Source: Berkiella sp964496435
GTDB taxonomy: Bacteria; Pseudomonadota; Gammaproteobacteria; Berkiellales; Berkiellaceae
Direction of reading: 5' to 3'
Assembly (NCBI GenBank): GCA_964496435.1
Contig: CAZBZP010000008.1
Location: 49,783-113,782, forward strand
DNA length: 64,000 bases
The notes under the pieces are model-generated. The model searched no databases, had not been told where the DNA came from, and was given only the letters and a program-made list of their open reading frames with translations. Made by a program: the position numbers and the translations under genes. Below, piece by piece: positions 50,542 to 59,880 of this stretch (positions within the stretch are counted from its first letter, which is position 1; each line of letters starts with the position of its first letter).

Positions 50542-53475
50542 TCACATTTGTTTTTTTAGGCCTACTGCCTCATTCGGTTGTTTCTTCATCAAATCTCTCA
50601 TTTTTTGGACTGGATTTTTAGCCTCATCTGTTGAACGATATACGTTATAAAGTAGCTTCACTTCACTGTGATCAACACGCGGCATGCCAACCTTATTCTG
50701 ATCTTTTAAATCATGCATTAAGTGATGGCATAAAACGAGCAATCCAGATTGATAAGGACTGTTCGCTTCTGTTCGAACTATATTATCAATCACACTTTGC
50801 AGCCCACCCATAAGCAGAATTCCCTTTTCATGGGCAGTCAACCCATTTTCGTTTTGTAGCCTTGAAAATAGTGTTGCTAAATCTGCCAATTGCTTTTCTC
50901 TTTTAAGCGCTATACCTGCGTTTTTGCGCCCAAATTTATGCAACAACCCTTTGCCTTTGATTTTACTTTTTTCGTCTTGATATTGCGTTTGTAACCTTTT
51001 AAAAATTTCATTGTGCGTTGCCCCAAATTTTTCCAGCATTTGATTTAACATTTGCTTTTGCGCTAAGGATAAATCTGCAAGGACAGGGTCTGGCTTTGCT
51101 GGGATTTGTGTTTGCGGTAGTGGCAATGTAGTAGGCGCTAATGGCTCTTGTATGTCTTTTGATTGCGCTTTACGTGGCACCTGCTTGGGGCGTGGTTCTG
51201 ATTTCAAAGGATGTACATTTGCCTTTTGTTTGGCCATGTTTTCAAATAATTGGCGTCTTTGCATAATATCACCTCGCGACGGTGCTGATATTTCCTGCTC
51301 AGCTCCTTCAATCTGAGGGTTAGGCTGTTTGGCCACCTTAGGCTGTGCTTTTTCTGGTGATATCAATTTTTCTTTGCGTTTTGCTTCTTGGCGTTTCGCT
51401 TCTTCTTGTTGTTGTCGTTTTATAGTTGCTTGACGCTTGGCTTCCTCTTGCTGCTGTTGACGTTTTAATGCGGCTTGGCGCTTCGCTTCTTCTTGTTGTT
51501 GTTGACGTATTACTGCCTCATTGCGTCTCGTTTCTTCCTGCTGTTGACGCTGTTTGGCTTCCTGGGCCTTTGCTCTTTCTTTTGTAACAGGTTTGTCTGG
51601 TTTTATATTTTCTACAATGGGCTCTAGTTTTTCTACTGGCAAAGTAGGAAGCGCATCAAGGGGTATTTCATATTTGTGCTTTTCCGATAGATTTTTTTGA
51701 ATAGAAGTTAAAACCTTATCTTGTTTATTTTTATCAAAATTTGAAAGATATCCTTCCAATGTTGCTCTTACAAAGTCAGGATTATCACGGTTTAAGTCTA
51801 TTAACTCAAAAAGATTTTTGTATTCCTTCCCTTCACTCACCTCTACAGCATCAGTATCAACAAAATAGACCTCCCCTCTATTAGTTAGCATAATATTAGA
51901 AGCCTGAAAGTCATCATGATAGAGGATATTCTTTCCCCTTAAATCACAATCCGTTGCGTAAAAAGCTTCGAGTTGTCCTTGATTTAGCATCCCACTTATA
52001 TGCACTTTACTTAAAGCAGCACTTATACGTTTATAGCTTTCAGGATTTCTATCGGATAATTGTTTTCCTCTTTTAAAACTCTCAAAAAGCATATAACCAT
52101 CCACATTGGGAAAAATAGCTATGCCTTTGCTTTGCCCAAAATCCTCACCGCGTAACATGAAAGGAAAAGGTCCCTCATCAGCATAAGCTCCTAGGGCTTG
52201 TTTAATCCTTTTATCCGCCTCTCTTTGCGTATCGATATGACTTTTCGTCACAGTCTGCTTTAGGAAGAGAACACGCCCATCATTTAAGGTAAAACGGTAG
52301 CGTTGTGATTGTGTTCCACCACCTGTCAGTTTTACAGGATCAAAATCTATTATTGTAGCTCCCTTTCCAGCTACAGACTCAAGTACGTCAGGATTTTCAA
52401 GGTAGTTTAATACATCAAGCGCTGGTCTATACCCTTTTCTGGTCTCACAAGCTTTTACTTTTTCTAGCAGCGCTGCTCGAACAGGCGAAGATGTTGGCTT
52501 TTGAACGACATCTCGCTCTACTACTTTGTCAACCACTTTTTGTTCTATATTCATCTTAGCCTTGGGTTCTGGCATTCTTTCTATACTAAGCGTTTCGCGG
52601 CAAGCTTCAACCAGGCTAGCATAACTGCGTTCTTGTAAGATGACGCCCAGTGGCTGAGCACTATAGCCATATAAGTGCACGATACAGTTATCGTCAATCA
52701 TATTTTGTTCTTTTAAAATCAAACAGGCTAAAAGTGTTTGCTTTGGCGGCGGGGTATAATGACCACTGATGGAATCTATTTTGGTGATTTTGCCGTCTTT
52801 AACATGCATATGGCCTGCGCTGATGACCGGCTGTCCTGCTCTAAAGCTAGAGTGTTTCTTTTGCGTTCCCTTTTCTTTTATCGCATAGAGTCCGCCTTTT
52901 GGCGATAGCACATATAAAAATTCTCCTTCAATAGCTTCTTTTTGTTGGCCTCTTGTTATTTTGCCATTATTGAGTTGTATCTTTAGTCCCTTTTTTTCAG
53001 CTTTAGCTGAATCTAAATAAGGCACCTTTGCATCTAAATTCCAAAACTCTGGATTCATTGTAATCAAGGCTGATGTTGGTAGCGTGGGATATTTTTTGCC
53101 CTCTTTTCTTGCTTTACCCAACATACTTTGCTTGGGCTTGCTGGAGTTGGATATAAAATTCAAATTAATAAGATCAATATCGATATTTGAGCTATCCACA
53201 ATTTTGTGTAAGGCTTCTTTGATTGTTGAGATGTGCTTTTTCTCATTTTTGTCTAAAGTTACTGAGGGATCTTCTAACAATCTAAGCATGGTTAGAAATT
53301 CATAAGCATATTGTGCATCTTTTTTGCATTTCTCAATCAGCGCGTGCTTACCATTAGCGTCCAGCTGTTCGACTTCTTGGCGCCATTGTTGATCAGTAAT
53401 GATGTTGAGGACTTTATCTCTATCTTGACTATGCACGGCATTCATAAATGCAAGCAGAGCGGCATCGATATGCAT
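50542..53475 (-). CDS. IQM-like domain plus kinase-like protein, probable effector
   Basis: 977 residues. Helical N-terminus (1-100), then an IQM-like domain (about 130-280) with core FLYVLSPKGGLYAIKEKG, HSSFRAGQPVISAGHM and SGHYTPPP (185-244). Kinase-like domain at about 365-600: TGGGTQSQRYRF (384-395), Lys 406, HDDFQASN (520-527), FVDTDA (538-543). A Lys/Arg/Gln-rich helical linker (about 640-702) leads to RRQLFENM (740-747) and a helical C-terminal domain (about 795-977). AAGG lies 8 bases before the ATG. Plant IQM proteins bind calmodulin; whether this one does is open. Confidence 0.85.
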   Translation of the reverse strand: MHIDAALLAFMNAVHSQDRDKVLNIITDQQWRQEVEQLDANGKHALIEKCKKDAQYAYEFLTMLRLLEDPSVTLDKNEKKHISTIKEALHKIVDSSNIDIDLINLNFISNSSKPKQSMLGKARKEGKKYPTLPTSALITMNPEFWNLDAKVPYLDSAKAEKKGLKIQLNNGKITRGQQKEAIEGEFLYVLSPKGGLYAIKEKGTQKKHSSFRAGQPVISAGHMHVKDGKITKIDSISGHYTPPPKQTLLACLILKEQNMIDDNCIVHLYGYSAQPLGVILQERSYASLVEACRETLSIERMPEPKAKMNIEQKVVDKVVERDVVQKPTSSPVRAALLEKVKACETRKGYRPALDVLNYLENPDVLESVAGKGATIIDFDPVKLTGGGTQSQRYRFTLNDGRVLFLKQTVTKSHIDTQREADKRIKQALGAYADEGPFPFMLRGEDFGQSKGIAIFPNVDGYMLFESFKRGKQLSDRNPESYKRISAALSKVHISGMLNQGQLEAFYATDCDLRGKNILYHDDFQASNIMLTNRGEVYFVDTDAVEVSEGKEYKNLFELIDLNRDNPDFVRATLEGYLSNFDKNKQDKVLTSIQKNLSEKHKYEIPLDALPTLPVEKLEPIVENIKPDKPVTKERAKAQEAKQRQQQEETRRNEAVIRQQQQEEAKRQAALKRQQQQEEAKRQATIKRQQQEEAKRQEAKRKEKLISPEKAQPKVAKQPNPQIEGAEQEISAPSRGDIMQRRQLFENMAKQKANVHPLKSEPRPKQVPRKAQSKDIQEPLAPTTLPLPQTQIPAKPDPVLADLSLAQKQMLNQMLEKFGATHNEIFKRLQTQYQDEKSKIKGKGLLHKFGRKNAGIALKREKQLADLATLFSRLQNENGLTAHEKGILLMGGLQSVIDNIVRTEANSPYQSGLLVLCHHLMHDLKDQNKVGMPRVDHSEVKLLYNVYRSTDEAKNPVQKMRDLMKKQPNEAVGLKKQM
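51370..51558 (-). repeat. Degenerate repeat coding for QQQEEAKRQ units
   Basis: Four to five tandem copies of a roughly 16-residue unit (RQQQQEEAKRQAALK type) form a charged helix between the kinase-like domain and the C-terminal domain. It occupies the same place as the Arg-Gln-Ala tract in the 998-residue relative, though the unit differs. Confidence 0.75.
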
Positions 53476-53612
53476 ATAATTACCTTAATAATTTATATAC
53501 TATATATGCTCAGACAAAATCTTAAGTTGAGAGTTCCACTGACATATGAACAGTAGCGCGCATTGTTACAGCTTCTGGGTGTATGTCATTGTGTGTAAGT
53601 AAAGCCTTAGCC

Positions 53613-54566
53613 CTACTTGAAGGACAATCTATTAATGACTTCTTTATTGGGTTCTCTTTGCTCATTCAGTGTCTTGCGACATTCGCTAACTAGCTTGGCG
53701 TAGTCGTCATTTTTTAAGATAGCACTGAAGGTTGTCGTCTTATAGCCAAATAACTGAACAAGGCAATTATCATCGATTAAATTTTGATCTTTTAAAATCA
53801 TGCAGGCTAATAAGGTTTGCTTTGCGGGGGGAACATAATGACCACTTTCAGGATCTATCTTGATAATTCTTCCATTTCTAACTTCCATATGACCTGCGCT
53901 GATGACGGGCTGACCAGCTCTGATGGAAGAATGCTTTTTGCGTGCGCCTCTGCCAAATTTACCAGCATATAACCCACCTTTTGGCGATACCACATATTTG
54001 TAGTCACCTTGCATTTCTTCGTTGTGCCTGCCTCTTGTCACTCTTCCTTGTGTCGATTGGACTTTTAGTTCCTTCTTTTCGCCTTTGGCTGTATCTAAAT
54101 AAGGAACACTTTCATCTAAATCCCAAAATTCTGGGCTCATAATGACCAATGCAGAAGTCGGAACGTTGGGATAAATCTTAGCAGCTTTCTTTGGCTTGCC
54201 CAAAACACTTTGCTTTGCCTTTGGGCTTTTGAAATTAGATAAAAAATGTAAGTTATAAAGATCTATATCCGTATTAGCACTATCTACAATTGCATGTAAT
54301 TTATCCTTTAGAATTTCTATATTCTTTTTTTTCTCTAGGGAATTTAATTGTACGCAAGGGGATTCAAGCAATTTAAGAAGGGTTAAAAATTCATAAGCAT
54401 ATTGTGTATCAGCCTGGCATTTCTCAGACAGAATATCTTTGTTCACTGAATCCATCGTTTCTAATTCATCACGCCATTGTGTATCGCTTAAAATAGCAGT
54501 GACCTGTTCTTTATTCTCATTAATCAGGGCTTTTTTAAATTCTAACAAAGTCTCTTCTAAACGCAT
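53613..54566 (-). CDS. Standalone IQM-like domain protein
   Basis: 317 residues, aligning with the first 310 of both larger paralogues and stopping before their kinase-like domains (end ...REPNKEVINRLSFK). The core is KYVVSPKGGLYAGKFGRG, HSSIRAGQPVISAGHMEVRN and SGHYVPPAK (about 190-250). It is clearly more divergent than the two long copies are from each other. It could be a functional single-domain protein, the ancestral form, or a truncated copy; no kinase remnant is seen in the 250 bases on either side. Confidence 0.8.
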   Translation of the reverse strand: MRLEETLLEFKKALINENKEQVTAILSDTQWRDELETMDSVNKDILSEKCQADTQYAYEFLTLLKLLESPCVQLNSLEKKKNIEILKDKLHAIVDSANTDIDLYNLHFLSNFKSPKAKQSVLGKPKKAAKIYPNVPTSALVIMSPEFWDLDESVPYLDTAKGEKKELKVQSTQGRVTRGRHNEEMQGDYKYVVSPKGGLYAGKFGRGARKKHSSIRAGQPVISAGHMEVRNGRIIKIDPESGHYVPPAKQTLLACMILKDQNLIDDNCLVQLFGYKTTTFSAILKNDDYAKLVSECRKTLNEQREPNKEVINRLSFK

Positions 54567-54818
54567 GAATTTACTCGCTTAATACCGCTGGGCTGCTATG
54601 TATAAAAATTGATGCAATTATAACAGCTCACCTTACTGTGGCGACCCTTTCCCGATAAAATGCCGATTTACCCAGTTAAAATGAAGCCCTATCTTGCTAC
54701 GTGTAGATTTATTGCTAAGATGTTGAAAAGATAGACTATGGGATGAAAGAAAATGAGCACTTGTAGAAATTTATACTACTCAAATCTATTGACAAAGAAA
54801 CACACAACATGACCTTTC

Positions 54819-57800
54819 CTAATTACGCTTTAGCTTTGTTGAAGCTTGTATTGTTTTATAGGTTTGTTGAAAATCCTTAATAAATTGTTTCAATGCCGGA
54901 TTTTTAATATTATTGATGTGAATACCATTTAAAAGATCACGCAGTTCATCAATACGCTTTTCTTGCTGTGCACGCGAATGATGTTGCTTATGCTTTTTCA
55001 TAAATGTCACAATGCTTGAGTGCGCATTTTTTGTTATTGTGCTCTGGCTTTTGGATATGTCAATTTCCTTAATGCGATGATAAAAATCATCCCATGTGAG
55101 ATCATAAACAGATTTTACTTTTGGGGCGTTAGGAGAAATATTCTCTGCATCTTTATCCGTCATTTTTTGTTCAGAAAAACTGGCGGTAACAGGCTTTTTC
55201 CTGGCATGTGAATGCTGTGGTCCTTTTAGCATGCGCTTTGGCATGGGTAATGTTATCTCTTCCTCAATAATTTCTTGAACCACGCTCGAAGTTGTCTTGC
55301 CTTTAACATGAACATTTTCTGGTGTTTTACCTTTTTCATTTTGTTCTAGATTGCTATTGGAAGCAGGTTTGTTCGTTGTGCGAACAGGCATAGACAATGT
55401 GATTTCTTCTTCAATTATTTCTACAATTATTGGTTTATCATTGGATTTAACTTGCTGTTGATTTTCTTGCTTTGGTGGCTCTTCTTGGGTAGAGAGAATT
55501 TTTCTCACCGATTCAAAATTTTGAACGTGTTGCAAAAAGGCTTCCTTGTCTTGCACTGCACGACCTGCTTGCCTGTCAGCTTCAACTTTTTGTTTAAATG
55601 TATCGTCTACTTTTCTTTCTTCAATAAGTGTAGCTTTCCCAAACAGATAATTGACAATACCATTTTCCCCTTCTAATGGCCTATTCACCGCAATAACACC
55701 TTCTTCAGCTGCTGCGCTTAATTTTTTGTTTAGTAATTGCGCAGAGAGCACTTCTTTCACTTTATGCTTTACTGTTCTATGCTCTTTTTTAACCTTGTCT
55801 TTTCCTTGAATTTGTTGCTCAACAACTGGCTCAGGTTCATTTTCTTGCTCTGATATTTCTTTTGCTGATGATTTTCCAGATTTGTTAAACCTTTGATTCA
55901 ACTCAGCCATCAAATCGCTGTGCCCTTTGCCGCCTGCTTTTCCTACGGCTTCTCGTTGTTGAGTTCTTTTCTGCGGTTTATTTTGTAGCAGCTCTTCAAG
56001 TTGCACTTCGCCTTTTAAGTAATTTATTAAAATAACAGGCGTTATATGGCTTGGCAATTCAATAGCTTTGGCTCTAATTAATTCAGCAACTTTTTTAAGT
56101 AATTGTTGATCATCCGATGATAAGGCTTCGTCTTGTTGTAAAGCTGGTAATGCTTCTTCGGCAACTCTTTTTCTTGCAGCTTCTTTAATTTTTTGCGCAT
56201 TTACATTTTGTATAGCTTCAAAATCACCTTTAATCTCAATCTTTCCAGGTTTTTTAAGAGTTTGCGATTTATTTGTAGATTTTGTCACTAATGCTGGCTC
56301 GTCTTTGACAACCTCTTCAACAATGGGAGCCAATTTATCTACCGGCAAGATAGGCAGTTCTGCTGGTGATATTTCAAACTTGTGCTTAGTCTTTAGGTTT
56401 TTTTGGATGGAAGATAAAACCAACGCTTGTTTATCAATTTCAAAATTTGAAAGATATCCCTCCAATATCGCTTTTGCAAAGCCAGGGGTATTAAGCTTTA
56501 GCTCTAATAAATCTAAAAGATTTTTGTATTCCTTTCCATTAATTACATCTACAGCATCTGTATCAACAAAATACACATCCCCTCTATTGGTCAACATCAT
56601 ATTAGAGGGTTGAAAATCATCATGATAGAGAATATTTTTTCCTGTCAAATCACAACCCGTTGCATAAAAATCTTCGAGTTGACCTTCATTTAACATTCCA
56701 CTGATATGAAGCTTACTTAAGGCAGCACTGAGCCGTTTATAGCTTTCAGGATTTCTATCATTTAATTTTTTTTGCTTTCTATAGCTATCTAATAGCATAT
56801 AGCCATCCACATTGGGAAAAATAGCTATGCCTTTGTTTTCGCCAAAATTATCACCACGTAACATAAAAGGAATAGGCGCCTCATCAGCATAAGCACCCAA
56901 TGCTTTTCTGATACGCTGATCTGCGGCTCTTTGCTTTGTGACATGTTCTTGCTTATCTGTCTGCTTTATGAAGAAGGTTCGCCCATCATTTAAAGTACAG
57001 CGATACCCTTGTGACTGAGTGCCACCAGCGGTGACTCTTATAATTTCAAAATTGACTATTTCAGCCCCTTTACCCGCCACTGACTCAAACACAGCAGAAT
57101 TTTCAAAATGGTCTAAAACATCCAATGCTGATTTATATCCAGCTCTTATCCCATATATTTTTTCTGCCTTTTTTACTTCTTCGTAAATATGTGGTGAAAT
57201 TCGCTGTTTTGCTTCATGTTGCTTAACTAATTTACTAATTACTTTTTGATCTGGCTCTCTATTTGGATCAAGTGTTTTATGACATTCTTCTACTAAGGCA
57301 GCATAACGATGTTCTTGTAAGATGGCACCCAGCGGCTGAGGATCATAGCCATACAAGTGCACGATACAATTATCGTCAATCATATTTTGTTCTTTTAAAA
57401 TCAAACAGGCCAAGAGGGTTTGTTTAGGCGGCGGGGTATAATGACCACTGATGGAATCAATTTTGGTAATTTTACCGTCTTTAACATGCATATGGCCTGC
57501 ACTGATGACCGGTTGTCCTGCTCTAAAGCTAGAGTGTTTCTTTTTCGTTCCCTTTTCTTTTATCGCATAAAGCCCGCCTTTTGGCGATAGCACATATAAA
57601 AATTCACCTTCAAGGGCTTCATGCTGTTGTCCTCTTGTTATTTTTCCATTTTCTAAGTGTATCTTTAATCCCTTTTTTTCCCCTTTAGCTGAATCTAAAT
57701 AAGGCACCTTTGCATCTAAATTCCAAAACTCCGGGTTCATCGTAATCAAAGCTGAGGTGGGAATATTAGGATATGATTTCCCCTCCTTTTTTGCTTTACC

Positions 57801-58175
57801 CAATACACTTTGCTTTATTTTATTTTTTTCTGAATTTGCCAAGAAGTTTAGATTGTAAATATCAATATCAACATTAGAATCATCTACAATTTTATGCAAG
57901 ACCTCTTTAAATCTATTTATATGCTCTTTCTCTTTTTGTTCAACAGTTACGGAAACATCTTCTAGCAATCTAAGCAAGATTAGAAATTCGTAAGATAATT
58001 GTGCATCCTTTTTGCATTTATCTAAGACAGGATGATTAGTTTTGTAGTTTGGTTGTGCCAATTCTTGGCGCCATTCTTGATCATTGATTATCATTAGAAC
58101 TTTGCTTTTGTCTTGAGTATGTAAGGCGTTTACAAAAGCCTTAAGAGCTGCTTCTAGATGCATAAATTTACTCAT
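54819..58175 (-). CDS. IQM-like domain plus kinase-like protein with long tail, probable effector
   Basis: 1118 residues. IQM-like core at about 193-251, nearly identical to the paralogue at 50542-53475. Kinase-like domain about 368-600: TAGGTQSQGYRC (382-393), Lys 404, HDDFQPSN (519-526), FVDTDA. The tail (about 610-1118) is unique: predicted helices, a repeated acidic motif EIIEEEITL(S/P)MP (919-930 and 968-979), and a basic helical end. Two in-frame ATGs exist (58175 and 58163, MHLEAAL); the second lines up with the paralogue's start (MHIDAAL). No signal peptide. Confidence 0.84.
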   Translation of the reverse strand: MSKFMHLEAALKAFVNALHTQDKSKVLMIINDQEWRQELAQPNYKTNHPVLDKCKKDAQLSYEFLILLRLLEDVSVTVEQKEKEHINRFKEVLHKIVDDSNVDIDIYNLNFLANSEKNKIKQSVLGKAKKEGKSYPNIPTSALITMNPEFWNLDAKVPYLDSAKGEKKGLKIHLENGKITRGQQHEALEGEFLYVLSPKGGLYAIKEKGTKKKHSSFRAGQPVISAGHMHVKDGKITKIDSISGHYTPPPKQTLLACLILKEQNMIDDNCIVHLYGYDPQPLGAILQEHRYAALVEECHKTLDPNREPDQKVISKLVKQHEAKQRISPHIYEEVKKAEKIYGIRAGYKSALDVLDHFENSAVFESVAGKGAEIVNFEIIRVTAGGTQSQGYRCTLNDGRTFFIKQTDKQEHVTKQRAADQRIRKALGAYADEAPIPFMLRGDNFGENKGIAIFPNVDGYMLLDSYRKQKKLNDRNPESYKRLSAALSKLHISGMLNEGQLEDFYATGCDLTGKNILYHDDFQPSNMMLTNRGDVYFVDTDAVDVINGKEYKNLLDLLELKLNTPGFAKAILEGYLSNFEIDKQALVLSSIQKNLKTKHKFEISPAELPILPVDKLAPIVEEVVKDEPALVTKSTNKSQTLKKPGKIEIKGDFEAIQNVNAQKIKEAARKRVAEEALPALQQDEALSSDDQQLLKKVAELIRAKAIELPSHITPVILINYLKGEVQLEELLQNKPQKRTQQREAVGKAGGKGHSDLMAELNQRFNKSGKSSAKEISEQENEPEPVVEQQIQGKDKVKKEHRTVKHKVKEVLSAQLLNKKLSAAAEEGVIAVNRPLEGENGIVNYLFGKATLIEERKVDDTFKQKVEADRQAGRAVQDKEAFLQHVQNFESVRKILSTQEEPPKQENQQQVKSNDKPIIVEIIEEEITLSMPVRTTNKPASNSNLEQNEKGKTPENVHVKGKTTSSVVQEIIEEEITLPMPKRMLKGPQHSHARKKPVTASFSEQKMTDKDAENISPNAPKVKSVYDLTWDDFYHRIKEIDISKSQSTITKNAHSSIVTFMKKHKQHHSRAQQEKRIDELRDLLNGIHINNIKNPALKQFIKDFQQTYKTIQASTKLKRN

Positions 58176-58351
58176 AAGTTGCTGTTATTTCTTATAGAGT
58201 AAGACAATAAATAAGGGCGCTAGTTCCCTGAGATTAGGTAAAGCTATGTTCAGGCCTCATCTGCCAGGGATGGTTGTCTCTTTAAATTGAAAAAAAAAAC
58301 ATTGTGGGGGATAAGAAATGTTGTATGTCCTCTTATTCAAAAGGAAATCAG

Positions 58352-59722
58352 TTAATACTCTATACCCTTCTTAGAATTTTCTGGGGTAGGCTCTGCTTTT
58401 TCTAGATCTGCAAGAGAGACATCATCGCGAGTTTGTTTCTGTTCAAGTTGATGTTTTTGTGTTTCTTTCATGGGTGTTAAATGCGTTCTTTTTTGTTGTT
58501 CAGCCTTTTTTTCCATTTTTTCATTGATGCGTTTTTTTAATAGTTGTCCCACTTTAATCATTGTTTCTACCGTCATGGGCTTGTCTTGAACCTTTAAGCC
58601 TTTTAGTTTCACATCTTTAAATTGAATTTCCTCCCAATTATTTTTCTCAGCACATAACGCATATTTTGTGTTCTCAAGTCTATTAATCGAGTCTTTAAGT
58701 GTATGCTTTCTCAAGGTTAATGCACTTTTCTCTTGTACTTCTAATGGAGGTTCTTGGTCTTCATATAATTTATCTCGTATATCATTGAGTTCTTTTGTGT
58801 ATTTTGTTAGTTTATCAATTGTCTTATCGACATCTTTTTTTACTGATTCTTTTAATCGGTGATAGTGTACGGTTCTTAAGGGCATATCTGCATCTGACTG
58901 CATTTTATGTAAAGAATGTAATTCATAATTCCAGAAAATGCTTGATGTCGTAATGGTACCATCTGACAAATAAACATCAACATCTTGATCATTAGCATTT
59001 TTTACATACTCCATCGATAATGCATTCCACAATAAGACTGAAAGCGCATAATCAAGGTTATAATCTCGATGCGACTTATCAGAACTGTGACGCGTGAAGA
59101 TATCATTAAAATACGCTCCTAATGCATCAAACACATAGGCTGGTGGATATTCACTCGTCATTCCTAAACCACCTTCACTCGCGGGGATGCTGCCATGCTT
59201 GATATAAAGGTTAATTTTTTTCTTTTCTAAAACATCAAGGAGAGATTTAAATGCAATTCTTAGGTCTTCTGCTAATTGTTCTGAGAATCTTTCTTGTGCT
59301 GGTGTCCAAATAAACCGAGAGATCCCTTCATATTTCAGCTCTTCGAACCTTGCAATTTGCTCACGTTTATCTGGATGTGAATACGAATCAAGAATACTTA
59401 ATTTGGCTTTATAGATGGCTTTTATCATCTCATCAAAAATGAGAGCTAAATCATCCTGATTTATATCATGTTTGAAATATTCACATATTTCACAAAATTC
59501 CTCATAAAAATCTTGATAATATAGTTCATCATATCTTAAATCTACCAATCGCAATTCTCTTGTAAACGCTTTCTCTATAGCATCTATTGCATCATCATAT
59601 TCTGAGGGATTTAAATTTTGTGCTTGGATCAATTTCTTTTTAGCGTCATATCTTTTTTCTGCAATATCTTCAAGGATATAAGCTAAATGATCTATCAAGG
59701 TAGGCATAGAACCTGTGGTCAT
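58352..59722 (-). CDS. Helical protein of unknown function
   Basis: 456 residues, acidic and rich in Lys, Asp, Glu, Leu and Tyr. AAAGGG lies 9 bases before the ATG. The N-terminal half is helical with many aromatic residues (DLRYDELYYQDFYEEFCEIC); a central stretch (about 165-250) looks globular; about 290-420 is coiled coil; the last 50 residues are Gln/Lys rich and disordered. No enzyme motif or membrane segment. Its place in the kinase cluster suggests a similar role, but nothing in the sequence proves it. Confidence 0.75.
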   Translation of the reverse strand: MTTGSMPTLIDHLAYILEDIAEKRYDAKKKLIQAQNLNPSEYDDAIDAIEKAFTRELRLVDLRYDELYYQDFYEEFCEICEYFKHDINQDDLALIFDEMIKAIYKAKLSILDSYSHPDKREQIARFEELKYEGISRFIWTPAQERFSEQLAEDLRIAFKSLLDVLEKKKINLYIKHGSIPASEGGLGMTSEYPPAYVFDALGAYFNDIFTRHSSDKSHRDYNLDYALSVLLWNALSMEYVKNANDQDVDVYLSDGTITTSSIFWNYELHSLHKMQSDADMPLRTVHYHRLKESVKKDVDKTIDKLTKYTKELNDIRDKLYEDQEPPLEVQEKSALTLRKHTLKDSINRLENTKYALCAEKNNWEEIQFKDVKLKGLKVQDKPMTVETMIKVGQLLKKRINEKMEKKAEQQKRTHLTPMKETQKHQLEQKQTRDDVSLADLEKAEPTPENSKKGIEY

Positions 59723-59834
59723 AAAGATACCCTTTGCATCAAAAGATCCAGAGTAACTTTAAGACCCTTTTTAACGAAGAAAAGTTCCGTTTTCCCCAGG
59801 CTGTCAGGTAAGTTGGGTGTAAGTTGTCGACAGA

Positions 59835-59864
59835 AGAAAAGGGTGCCATTTTAGAATGGCACCC
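59835..59864 (-). terminator. Intrinsic terminator
   Basis: On the minus strand stem GGGTGCCATT/AATGGCACCC with a 4-base loop and a TTTTCTT tail, 17 bases after the stop of the gene ending at 59881. Confidence 0.9.
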
Positions 59865-59880
59865 TTATTAAGAAGTGATG

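Noticed and set aside
54567..54818. Search for kinase-domain remains next to the standalone IQM-like gene
   Set aside because: The 252-base gap is A/T rich with stop codons in all frames and shows no GGTQS or HDDFQ-like codons.
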